This document shows, piece after piece, positions 6,460 to 12,123 of a stretch of DNA of 19,034 nt. Location: NCBI GenBank assembly GCA_964634675.1, contig CAZWLH010000023.1, positions 1-19,034 on the forward strand. Direction: 5' to 3'. The position numbers and the translations under genes were made by a program. Below the pieces are notes generated by a model. That model saw only the letters and a list, made by a program, of their open reading frames with translations. It was not told where the DNA came from and made no database searches. Source of the stretch: UMGS172 sp964634675. Its GTDB lineage: Bacteria; Bacillota; Clostridia; Oscillospirales; Acutalibacteraceae. Position 1 is the stretch's first letter, and each line of letters starts with the position of its first letter.

Positions 6460-6795
6460 ATGACATACACAATAGGTGAAACCGCAAAGCGGCTCGGTGT
6501 TGCACCGTCAACACTCAGATACTATGACCGTGAGGGTCTGCTCCCGTTTGCCAAGCGTACCGATGCCGGCATAAGGCAGTTTTGCGAAGCCGATTTCGAA
6601 TGGCTGAGGGTGATATGCTGTCTTAAGAAAACGGGAATGAAGATAAAGGACATCAAAACCTTCGTGGAAATGGCAATGCTCGGCGATGAAACGATCGACC
6701 GCCGACTGTCACTCATAACCGAGCAGTCGGCAGCGGTAAGATCGCAGATCCCCGAGCGTTTCAGAGAAATACGACATAAGCTCAGCGGAAAATAG
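6460..6795 (+). CDS. MerR-family transcriptional regulator (AdhR/NmlR-like)
   Basis: 111 residues. The N-terminal winged helix-turn-helix is clear: TIGETAKRLGVAPSTLRYYD at 4-23, then the wing GIRQF at 37-41. The dimerisation helix follows from about 75. There is no C-terminal metal-binding cysteine pair of the MerR/CueR kind. Instead cysteines at 53 and 54 precede LKKTGMKIKDIK. This is the place where AdhR/NmlR-type regulators keep a cysteine that senses aldehydes and other electrophiles. GGAGG lies seven bases before the ATG. It is divergent from the reductase operon, whose promoter holds the expected dyad, so it most likely activates that operon. Its stop is only three bases from the stop of the convergent GH43 gene. 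Confidence 0.93.
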   Translation: MTYTIGETAKRLGVAPSTLRYYDREGLLPFAKRTDAGIRQFCEADFEWLRVICCLKKTGMKIKDIKTFVEMAMLGDETIDRRLSLITEQSAAVRSQIPERFREIRHKLSGK

Positions 6796-6798
6796 CCG

Positions 6799-7689
6799 TT
6801 AAATCTCGGTACGGTGTGTCATTTTGACCGGCAGTATCCTGCCGTTTTCCATCTCCATTTTGTCAATGCACAGATAACGTGCGTGGCAGCTTTTTTCGCC
6901 CAATTTGTGGCGGTGATACACCATTAAATACATATCCTTTTCGGGGATATAAAGGTATCCGTTGTGTCCGGGTCCGGTGGCAATGCTCGGATCTTCCTTC
7001 AAAATGCACTCGCTCTGCGAATAACCGCCTGTCAAGCTGTCGGACAAAGCATAACGGACGTTATAGGTACCGTCGGTCCATAAGCCCGACGACCACATAA
7101 AGCAATATTTTCCGAAAAGCTTCATAACGCAGGGTGCCTCGACATAGTTTTCGGGGGTTATCTCCTTGAAAAGCTCGCCGTCGGCAAGCGGCAAAAAGCC
7201 GTCCATTGTTTCGTTGAGAAGACCGATGTTGCAGTGTCTCCAGCCGCCGTAAAGCAGATAGATCTTGCCGTCATCATCCTTAAACAAATGTGCATCGATC
7301 GGCTGTGCACCGTTGATGAAGCTGCCGACAAGCGTGTCGGTATACGCCTTGAACGGTCCCGACGGAGAATCGGACACGGCGATTTCAAGTCCGCCCGGCT
7401 CATCGTCGCCGTGGATGTCGTTGCAGGCAAAGATCAGATAGTATTTTCCGTCCTTTTCAACAACGGTCGGCGCCCAAACAGCACTTTCGGTATGGGGAAA
7501 ACCGCTCATATCTATTATATCCTCGCAGATCTCCCAATTTTCAAGATCCTTCGAGTGTAAAGCATCAAGATTTTTCTGCTCTTCAAAGGGAAGAGACTTG
7601 GTAACATATATCCAATATTCTCCCTCATAAAATCTTGCTTCGGGATCGGCATAATGCCTCTCGCTTAACGGATTGTTGATTATCGCCAT
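6799..7689 (-). CDS. Glycoside hydrolase family 43-like protein
   Basis: 296 residues from the ATG at 7687-7689, which has GAGGTG six bases upstream. A GTG three codons earlier overlaps that site and is less likely. Five-bladed beta-propeller features of GH43 are visible. The general base Asp is D15 in the HYADPEARF block, the pKa-modulating Asp is D132 in PIDAHLF, and the general acid Glu is E184 in YVEAP. H242 in GPGHNGYL is the conserved active-site histidine. WAPTVVEKDGKYYL is another family hallmark. Members are arabinanases, arabinofuranosidases, xylosidases or galactanases. The exact substrate cannot be read. There is no signal peptide, so it would act in the cytoplasm on imported oligosaccharides. 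It has its own strong promoter. Confidence 0.9.
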   Translation of the reverse strand: MAIINNPLSERHYADPEARFYEGEYWIYVTKSLPFEEQKNLDALHSKDLENWEICEDIIDMSGFPHTESAVWAPTVVEKDGKYYLIFACNDIHGDDEPGGLEIAVSDSPSGPFKAYTDTLVGSFINGAQPIDAHLFKDDDGKIYLLYGGWRHCNIGLLNETMDGFLPLADGELFKEITPENYVEAPCVMKLFGKYCFMWSSGLWTDGTYNVRYALSDSLTGGYSQSECILKEDPSIATGPGHNGYLYIPEKDMYLMVYHRHKLGEKSCHARYLCIDKMEMENGRILPVKMTHRTEI

Positions 7690-7718
7690 AGCGGTCACCT
7701 CTCAAATATAGTATATTC

Positions 7719-7747
7719 ATTATAAAGCATAAAAAAAACGTTGTCAA
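7719..7747 (-). promoter_or_regulatory. Promoter of the GH43-like gene
   Basis: Minus strand TTGACA (7747-7742), a 17-bp spacer, TATAAT (7724-7719): both hexamers are consensus. Confidence 0.88.
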
Positions 7748-8003
7748 GCACCGCGAAACGCATAGCCGTAACGCTGGTTATCGACAAGAGCATACCGCGA
7801 CAATATAATGTAACCGAAGGGTTTCGGTTTGCGGCACATTTTTTGAATAAAAAGAGGGAAAAGGGGATAATAATAATAAATGAGAAGCATTTTGCTGCGT
7901 TTTGGGATTACCGCCGATAGCCGGCGGTGCGGTCGCGGCGTTTAATCTGTTTGGCAGAATAGATATAAAGTAACTTAAATTTCGCCCAAGCCGCAAAATA
8001 TAC
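7748..8003. other. Gene-less stretch with two hairpins
   Basis: I see no supported gene. AACCGAA (7812-7818) and TTCGGTT (7823-7829) form a hairpin followed by GCGGCACATTTTTT, a possible plus-strand terminator. ACCGCCG (7910-7916) and CGGCGGT (7922-7928) form a second hairpin. Purine-rich tracts (7848-7866) and an ATA-rich tract (7867-7880) lie between them. A 72-codon minus-strand frame here begins with TTG, has no ribosome binding site and resembles no family I know. Confidence 0.5.
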
Positions 8004-8031
8004 TTGCTTTTTTCGAAATATGTGTTAGAAT
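8004..8031 (+). promoter_or_regulatory. Promoter of the ferredoxin gene
   Basis: TTGCTT (8004-8009), a 16-bp spacer, TAGAAT (8026-8031). It leaves a leader of about 40 bases. Confidence 0.65.
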
Positions 8032-8080
8032 ATAAATGTAATCAGGCAACTGAAATACCGAAAAATGGAGGTGCGAACCA

Positions 8081-8248
8081 ATGGCATACAAAATTTCCGA
8101 TGATTGCATCAGCTGCGGAGCTTGCGCTGCACAGTGCCCTGTTGAGGCTATTTCCGAGGGTGACGGCAAGTTCGAGATCGACGCTGATACCTGTGTCAGC
8201 TGCGGAGCTTGCGCTGCACAGTGCCCTGTTGAGGCTATCGCCGAATAA
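8081..8248 (+). CDS. 2[4Fe-4S] clostridial-type ferredoxin
   Basis: 55 residues, the classical size. It is a small cytoplasmic electron carrier that links pyruvate:ferredoxin oxidoreductase, hydrogenase and similar enzymes in anaerobes. Two C-x2-C-x2-C-x3-C-P motifs are complete: cysteines 9, 12, 15, 19 and 38, 41, 44, 48. The ATG at 8081 follows TGGAGGTG. The halves are unusually alike: 8109-8151 and 8196-8238 are identical over 43 nt, which includes all synonymous positions and encodes SCGACAAQCPVEA twice. The gene is monocistronic with its own promoter and a strong terminator. Confidence 0.97.
   Translation: MAYKISDDCISCGACAAQCPVEAISEGDGKFEIDADTCVSCGACAAQCPVEAIAE
8109..8238 (+). repeat. 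43-nt identical direct repeat within the ferredoxin gene
   Basis: Positions 8109-8151 and 8196-8238 are identical, and the copies start 87 bases (29 codons) apart. The flanking codons differ, which marks the limits of the identity. Confidence 0.95.
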
Positions 8249-8266
8249 TTCCTTTAAGGAACACGA

Positions 8267-8301
8267 AACCCCGAGGGAAAACCCTCGGGGTTATTGTTTT
8301 T
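8267..8301 (+). terminator. Rho-independent terminator of the ferredoxin gene
   Basis: AACCCCGAGGG (8267-8277) pairs with CCCTCGGGGTT (8282-8292), an 11-bp stem with an AAAA loop, followed by ATTGTTTTTG. Confidence 0.92.
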
Positions 8302-8392
8302 GATACCGCAAAGTGTCAAAGATTTAAGTCACAGCATCCGATATAACAAGTATGTGAAGTCAAATTTCAAATTACATCTTCAGGGAGAATTT

Positions 8393-9268
8393 ATGAAACC
8401 GAACACAATAACAGTGACCGATATGTGTGCGATTCCGGGTGACAGTGCGTTTTTGGCCGACAACGGCGAAACCGCTGTCCTTTGCGATACCGGCTTCGGC
8501 TTTACGGGCGACAGAGTTGCCGAAAACATCGAAAAAGCACTGAACGGCAGAGAGCTCAACGCCGTGCTTTTGACACATTCCCATTATGACCACGTGCTCG
8601 GCACAAGGTATATACTCAAAAAATTTCCCAAGGCAAAGGTCATAACCTCGGAATACTCGGCCTTTGTCTTCGGCCGACCGTCGGCCATAAGAAAAATGTG
8701 GGAGCTTGACGGGGATTTCGCACTTCGGAACGGAGTGAATGAATACACTCAGCTCACCGACAGCGTGCCCGTCGACCAAACCGTGACCGACGGCGAAAAA
8801 TTCACGGTCGGCAACCTAAATTTCAGGGCGATCGCACTGCCAGGCCACACAAAATGCTCCTTCGGCTTCCTTCTGCCGGAGGAAGGGATACTTTTAGGCT
8901 CCGAAACGCTCGGTGTGAGGGGTGAGGGAGATGACGTGCTTCCCGCCTGCCTCATCGGGTACAAGGCGGCTGCCGAATCGATAGAAAGGGTAAAGAGACT
9001 GTGTTCCGACAGAATATCGGTGCCGCACTGCGGTCTGCTTGATCATAACGAAACGGTACGCTACCTTAAAAATTCGGAAAAATGCCTTAATGAAACGGTG
9101 ACTGCCGTCGGGAAAATGCTGAAAAGCGGCTCCGACACCGCCGACTGTGTCGAATGGTTCACAAAAAGGTTTTATAAAGGCTCTGTCGTACCGGCATACC
9201 CTAAGGCCGCAATGCAGCTTAACACCGAAATAATGGTAAAAGCAATACAAAGCGAGCTTTGCGAATGA
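8393..9268 (+). CDS. Metallo-beta-lactamase-fold hydrolase with an altered metal site
   Basis: 291 residues from the ATG at 8393, which follows GGGAGA; the open frame reaches further upstream through the ferredoxin terminator without a signal. The first metal site is complete: THSHYDH at 61-67 gives H62, H64, D66 and H67. H152 in LPGHT and H212 in VPHCG supply the later ligands. Where the family normally has a bridging aspartate after a glycine (L-F-x-G-D), this protein reads LLGSETLG at 167-174, with S170 and E171. Such proteins hydrolyse thioesters, lactones, phosphodiesters or other substrates. I cannot say which. About 75 C-terminal residues after the last histidine (YLKNSEK to the end) look helical and may be a lid or dimerisation segment. 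It ends three bases from the convergent TauE-like gene. Confidence 0.88.
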   Translation: MKPNTITVTDMCAIPGDSAFLADNGETAVLCDTGFGFTGDRVAENIEKALNGRELNAVLLTHSHYDHVLGTRYILKKFPKAKVITSEYSAFVFGRPSAIRKMWELDGDFALRNGVNEYTQLTDSVPVDQTVTDGEKFTVGNLNFRAIALPGHTKCSFGFLLPEEGILLGSETLGVRGEGDDVLPACLIGYKAAAESIERVKRLCSDRISVPHCGLLDHNETVRYLKNSEKCLNETVTAVGKMLKSGSDTADCVEWFTKRFYKGSVVPAYPKAAMQLNTEIMVKAIQSELCE

Positions 9269-9271
9269 CGG

Positions 9272-9667
9272 TCAACCGGAACCTTTGCCTTTGATATTTA
9301 AGCTTTCGCTTTTTACGTCCTTTGCAAAAAGCTGAAACAGGCCGAAAATAATTAAAAATATCGCAAACAGCTTTGACAGCACCGAGGTGTCCGCGACCCT
9401 TGCGACAAATGCTCCGACTGCCGAGGCAGGAAGTCCGCCGAGCCACATAAACAGAACGGGCTTCAGCTTTATCTGCTTTTTTGCGGCATATATCAGCACC
9501 GCAAGCAAGCCGCAGGGCAGAAAAAAGAGAAGATTTATCCCTTGTGCTCTGAGCTGCTCGGTGCCCAAAAAAAGCGTGAGGAAAATGAGCAAAACTCCGC
9601 CTCCGCCCATTCCCATTGCACCGATTGCGCCCGAAAGCAATCCTGCCGCGGCACTTAAAAGCCACAT
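9272..9667 (-). CDS. Half-length TauE/SafE (TSUP) membrane protein, second of a pair
   Basis: 131 residues, about half of a normal 250-residue TauE/SafE transporter. The glycine-rich family signature is visible at the start (GAIGAMGMGGGGVLLIFL, 13-30), and four hydrophobic helices can be drawn at about 3-30, 42-62, 69-91 and 97-114. A charged tail follows. Full-length members have two such repeats and export sulfite, sulfoacetate or other small organic anions. The ATG at 9665-9667 uses an AGGTGA ribosome binding site that overlaps the end of the preceding half gene. The two stop and start signals are four bases apart and the frames differ. Translational coupling and a two-subunit carrier are likely. 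The direction of transport and the substrate are unknown. Confidence 0.85.
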   Translation of the reverse strand: MWLLSAAAGLLSGAIGAMGMGGGGVLLIFLTLFLGTEQLRAQGINLLFFLPCGLLAVLIYAAKKQIKLKPVLFMWLGGLPASAVGAFVARVADTSVLSKLFAIFLIIFGLFQLFAKDVKSESLNIKGKGSG

Positions 9668-9671
9668 TTTA

Positions 9672-10031
9672 TCACCTCATAAAAAGTCGCACGCCTGCCC
9701 ATATCATAAACAGAGCAAAGCAACGTCTTATCCACTTATCCGAAAGCTTTTTCAAAGCAAAGGTGCCTAATGCGGCACCGATAAGTCCCCACGGCAAAAA
9801 CGGAACCGCATCACCTATCTCAACGCTGTCCGAAAAGAGATAAAGTGCCGCACTGAAGGCCGAAAGCGGCAGTATGACCGCCACCGAGCTTCGGTGTGCC
9901 TGCCGCCGCTCGAGTCCGCACCTGATGAGCGACGGCACAATAAGCATACCTCCGCCTGCTCCGAGCAGACCGTTGCAAAATCCTGCCAACGCACCGCCGA
10001 CCACCGCATAAAGCTTGGATTTTTTGTCCAT
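9672..10031 (-). CDS. Half-length TauE/SafE (TSUP) membrane protein, first of a pair
   Basis: 119 residues with the same fold as its neighbour. The glycine-rich signature GFCNGLLGAGGGMLIVPSL is at 17-35, with four hydrophobic segments at about 8-34, 46-66, 72-92 and 101-116. It carries the QAHRSSVAVILPLS stretch typical of the DUF81 repeat. It is complete on its own: ATG at 10029-10031 with AAGGAAAA upstream, and TGA at 9674-9672. The downstream half has its own start and ribosome binding site, so this looks like a split transporter rather than a sequencing frameshift, although a frameshifted full-length gene is the alternative. It is the first gene after the promoter at 10085-10113. Confidence 0.85.
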   Translation of the reverse strand: MDKKSKLYAVVGGALAGFCNGLLGAGGGMLIVPSLIRCGLERRQAHRSSVAVILPLSAFSAALYLFSDSVEIGDAVPFLPWGLIGAALGTFALKKLSDKWIRRCFALFMIWAGVRLFMR

Positions 10032-10084
10032 TCAGAGATTTTCCTTTGCTGTATTTTACGGTATTTTCCCCAAAATAAACCGAT

Positions 10085-10113
10085 ATTATACCAACCGCCG
10101 ACGGCAAAATCAA
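10085..10113 (-). promoter_or_regulatory. Promoter of the split TauE/SafE pair
   Basis: Minus strand TTGATT (10113-10108), a 17-bp spacer, TATAAT (10090-10085). Confidence 0.85.
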
Positions 10114-10157
10114 GCGAAATTCAGGCTATTCGTCAATTGTGAGAAATAATCGTTAAA

Positions 10158-10196
10158 ATCACCAAAATTCGGTCGACAGATTTGGTGATGTTTTTT
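10158..10196 (+). terminator. Plus-strand terminator upstream of the ABC exporter promoter
   Basis: ATCACCAAA (10158-10166) pairs with TTTGGTGAT (10181-10189), a 9-bp stem with a 14-base loop, followed by GTTTTTT. No plus-strand gene ends nearby, so it either insulates the exporter or ends a short RNA started between about 10113 and 10158. Confidence 0.75.
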
Positions 10197-10207
10197 GTCT
10201 ATTCGGC

Positions 10208-10235
10208 TTTACTTTTCGAAAATAAAAACTATAAT
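10208..10235 (+). promoter_or_regulatory. Probable promoter of the heterodimeric ABC exporter
   Basis: TATAAT at 10230-10235 is consensus. The -35 element is weak: TTTACT at 10208-10213 with a 16-bp spacer. Confidence 0.55.
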
Positions 10236-10239
10236 ATAA

Positions 10240-10311
10240 GTGACCGAGGGATTTTCTCTCGGCCCGGCCTTACGGCTTATAACAAACCACCTTATCCGGT
10301 TCTCCGGTCAC
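10240..10311 (+). promoter_or_regulatory. Structured leader of the ABC exporter mRNA
   Basis: The leader of about 90 bases can close with GTGACCG (10240-10246) paired to CGGTCAC (10305-10311). Inside are CCGAGGG (10244-10250) paired with CTCTCGG (10256-10262), and AACC (10285-10288) paired with GGTT (10298-10301). The first hairpin shares bases 10244-10246 with the closing stem, so two states could compete. The ribosome binding site GAGGTG follows seven bases after the closing stem. No known riboswitch class is recognised. Confidence 0.45.
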
Positions 10312-10329
10312 GAAAAAGAGGTGCATAAA

Positions 10330-12123
10330 ATGCTTCAGCTCAAGTGGGTATGGAAAAATATGAAGGGTAAGCGAGGCTATTTTATCGCAGGTATGATACT
10401 TACCGTGATAATCAGTGCGATGTCGGTCATCACACCCAAGCTTACGCAGGTCATTATCGACGAAGTCTGGAAGGGCGGCCGTGATTCGGCCTTTTTCCTG
10501 ACGATAGTCGGCTCGATAGTCGGGGTCACGCTTTTGCGTGCGATACTGCGCTTCATAAGACTCAATTGCCTTGAAATTTCATCGCAAAAGGTTCTTGTCA
10601 CGATAGAGCGTAGGATTTTTGCAAATCTTGTGACCCAAGAGCCGGAATTTTTTGACCGCAACCGCACCGGTGACATAATCACACGTGCGACCGGCGACCT
10701 TGATTACATACGTCACGTTATAGCCGGTATCTCACGTGACAGTGTCGATGCCGTTGTTATGGTGCTAAGCACCATCGTTATGCTCAGCACAATGCACATT
10801 GGTCTCACGGTATCAATGCTTATTATAACTCCGCTCATACTTGTGATGACCTATAAATATTCGAAATACATAAAGCCGAAGTATGTCGAGTTGAGAAACA
10901 AGTCGGCCACCATCAACACCGTGGCTCAGGAAAACATCTCGGGCAACCGTGTTGTCAAGGCCTTTGCCACCGAGGAGCAGGAAAAGCAAAAGTTTGCCGA
11001 GTGTTGTGAGGATTTTGCCGATTTCAACGTATCGGTTGCCGTAAAGCACCAGATGTTCGCACAGCATATCGGCATTATAACCGATATGCTCGGTGTCATA
11101 CTCATCGCCGTCGGCGGCTACTTCGTTGTAACATCGGACGGCAAAAGCGGAATTTTCGAGCTTACCCTGGGTGAGCTTGCCGCCTTCTCGAGTATGCGCG
11201 GAATGCTTGCAAACCCGTTGCGAAACATTGCGACGGTGGTCAACGATCTGCAAAGATTTTTCGCCTCGGCCGACAAGGTCATCGATATCTTTTACAGCAG
11301 TCCGCTCATAGTCGACCGCAACGACTGCCACGACACCGACGAACGCATAAAGGGCGATATAAAATTCGAAAACGTTTCGTTTTCGTTCGGCGACAAGAAA
11401 ATCTTCGAAAATCTCAATTTTGATATAAAGGCCGGAGAGACCGTTGCGATAATGGGTCCCACGGGCTCGGGCAAAACCGCACTTATAAATCTGCTTTGCC
11501 GTATGTATGAGCCCGAGCAGGGTCACATCTATGTTGACGGGGTCGACGTTCATATGTGGAAGCTTTCAAAGCTCCACAGCTCGATAGGCGTTGCGATGCA
11601 GGATGTGTTCCTTTTCTCGGATACCATAAACAGTAATATTTCCTACGGAAACCCCGAGATGCCGCACAGTGACGTCGAAAGCTACTCGAAGGTGGCCGAT
11701 GCCGACGGCTTTATTAAAAAGCTCGATGATAAGTATGAAACGGTCGTCGGCGAAAGGGGCGTCGGATTGTCGGGAGGACAGCGACAGAGAATAGCCTTGG
11801 CGAGAGCGCTTGCCGTAAAGCCGCCGATACTCGTTCTCGACGACACGACCTCGGCCGTCGATATGGAAACCGAAAAGCACATACAGGAGGAGCTTCGGAA
11901 CCTCGACTTTCCGTGCACCAAGATCATTGTCGCACAAAGAATATCCTCGGTACGCCGTGCCGACCGCATTTTCGTGCTGAACAACGGCCGTCTTACCGTT
12001 GGAACTCACTCGGAGCTTGCCTCAAGACCCGGCTATTACCGTGAGATATGCAAGCTTCAAAACATTCCCGATCTTCCCGAAATCAACGATTGCGAGACGG
12101 AGGTGGCAAGCAATGGCCGATAA
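10330..12123 (+). CDS. ABC exporter subunit with a degenerate ATPase site (BmrC/TM287-like)
   Basis: 597 residues from the ATG at 10330, six bases after GAGGTG. The N-terminal half is a six-helix transmembrane domain; the C-terminal half is a nucleotide-binding domain. Walker A GPTGSGKT is at 376-383 and signature LSGGQ at 480-484. Walker B ILVLDD has D504, but the catalytic glutamate position is D505. The switch histidine is replaced by Q536 (VAQRISS). Such a Glu-to-Asp and His-to-Gln pair marks the degenerate-site subunit of heterodimeric exporters. The downstream gene overlaps it by 11 bases and keeps both residues, so the two form one transporter, probably for drugs, peptides or lipids. 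The track frame extends upstream to 10240, but that part lies in the leader. Confidence 0.94.
   Translation: MLQLKWVWKNMKGKRGYFIAGMILTVIISAMSVITPKLTQVIIDEVWKGGRDSAFFLTIVGSIVGVTLLRAILRFIRLNCLEISSQKVLVTIERRIFANLVTQEPEFFDRNRTGDIITRATGDLDYIRHVIAGISRDSVDAVVMVLSTIVMLSTMHIGLTVSMLIITPLILVMTYKYSKYIKPKYVELRNKSATINTVAQENISGNRVVKAFATEEQEKQKFAECCEDFADFNVSVAVKHQMFAQHIGIITDMLGVILIAVGGYFVVTSDGKSGIFELTLGELAAFSSMRGMLANPLRNIATVVNDLQRFFASADKVIDIFYSSPLIVDRNDCHDTDERIKGDIKFENVSFSFGDKKIFENLNFDIKAGETVAIMGPTGSGKTALINLLCRMYEPEQGHIYVDGVDVHMWKLSKLHSSIGVAMQDVFLFSDTINSNISYGNPEMPHSDVESYSKVADADGFIKKLDDKYETVVGERGVGLSGGQRQRIALARALAVKPPILVLDDTTSAVDMETEKHIQEELRNLDFPCTKIIVAQRISSVRRADRIFVLNNGRLTVGTHSELASRPGYYREICKLQNIPDLPEINDCETEVASNGR

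Noticed and set aside
7778..7996. 72-codon minus-strand frame in the intergenic stretch
   Set aside because: It starts with TTG without a ribosome binding site, crosses both hairpins and shows no domain.
8004..8303. 99-codon plus-strand frame with a repeated SAAELALHSALLRL
   Set aside because: It is the ferredoxin repeat read in another frame and runs through the ferredoxin promoter and terminator.
9272..10031. Single frameshifted TauE/SafE gene
   Set aside because: Each half has a complete repeat, its own start and ribosome binding site. Kept only as the alternative to the split-gene reading.
10813..11553. 246-codon minus-strand frame opposite the first ABC subunit
   Set aside because: It is a shadow of the conserved ABC coding frame with an odd composition and no motif.
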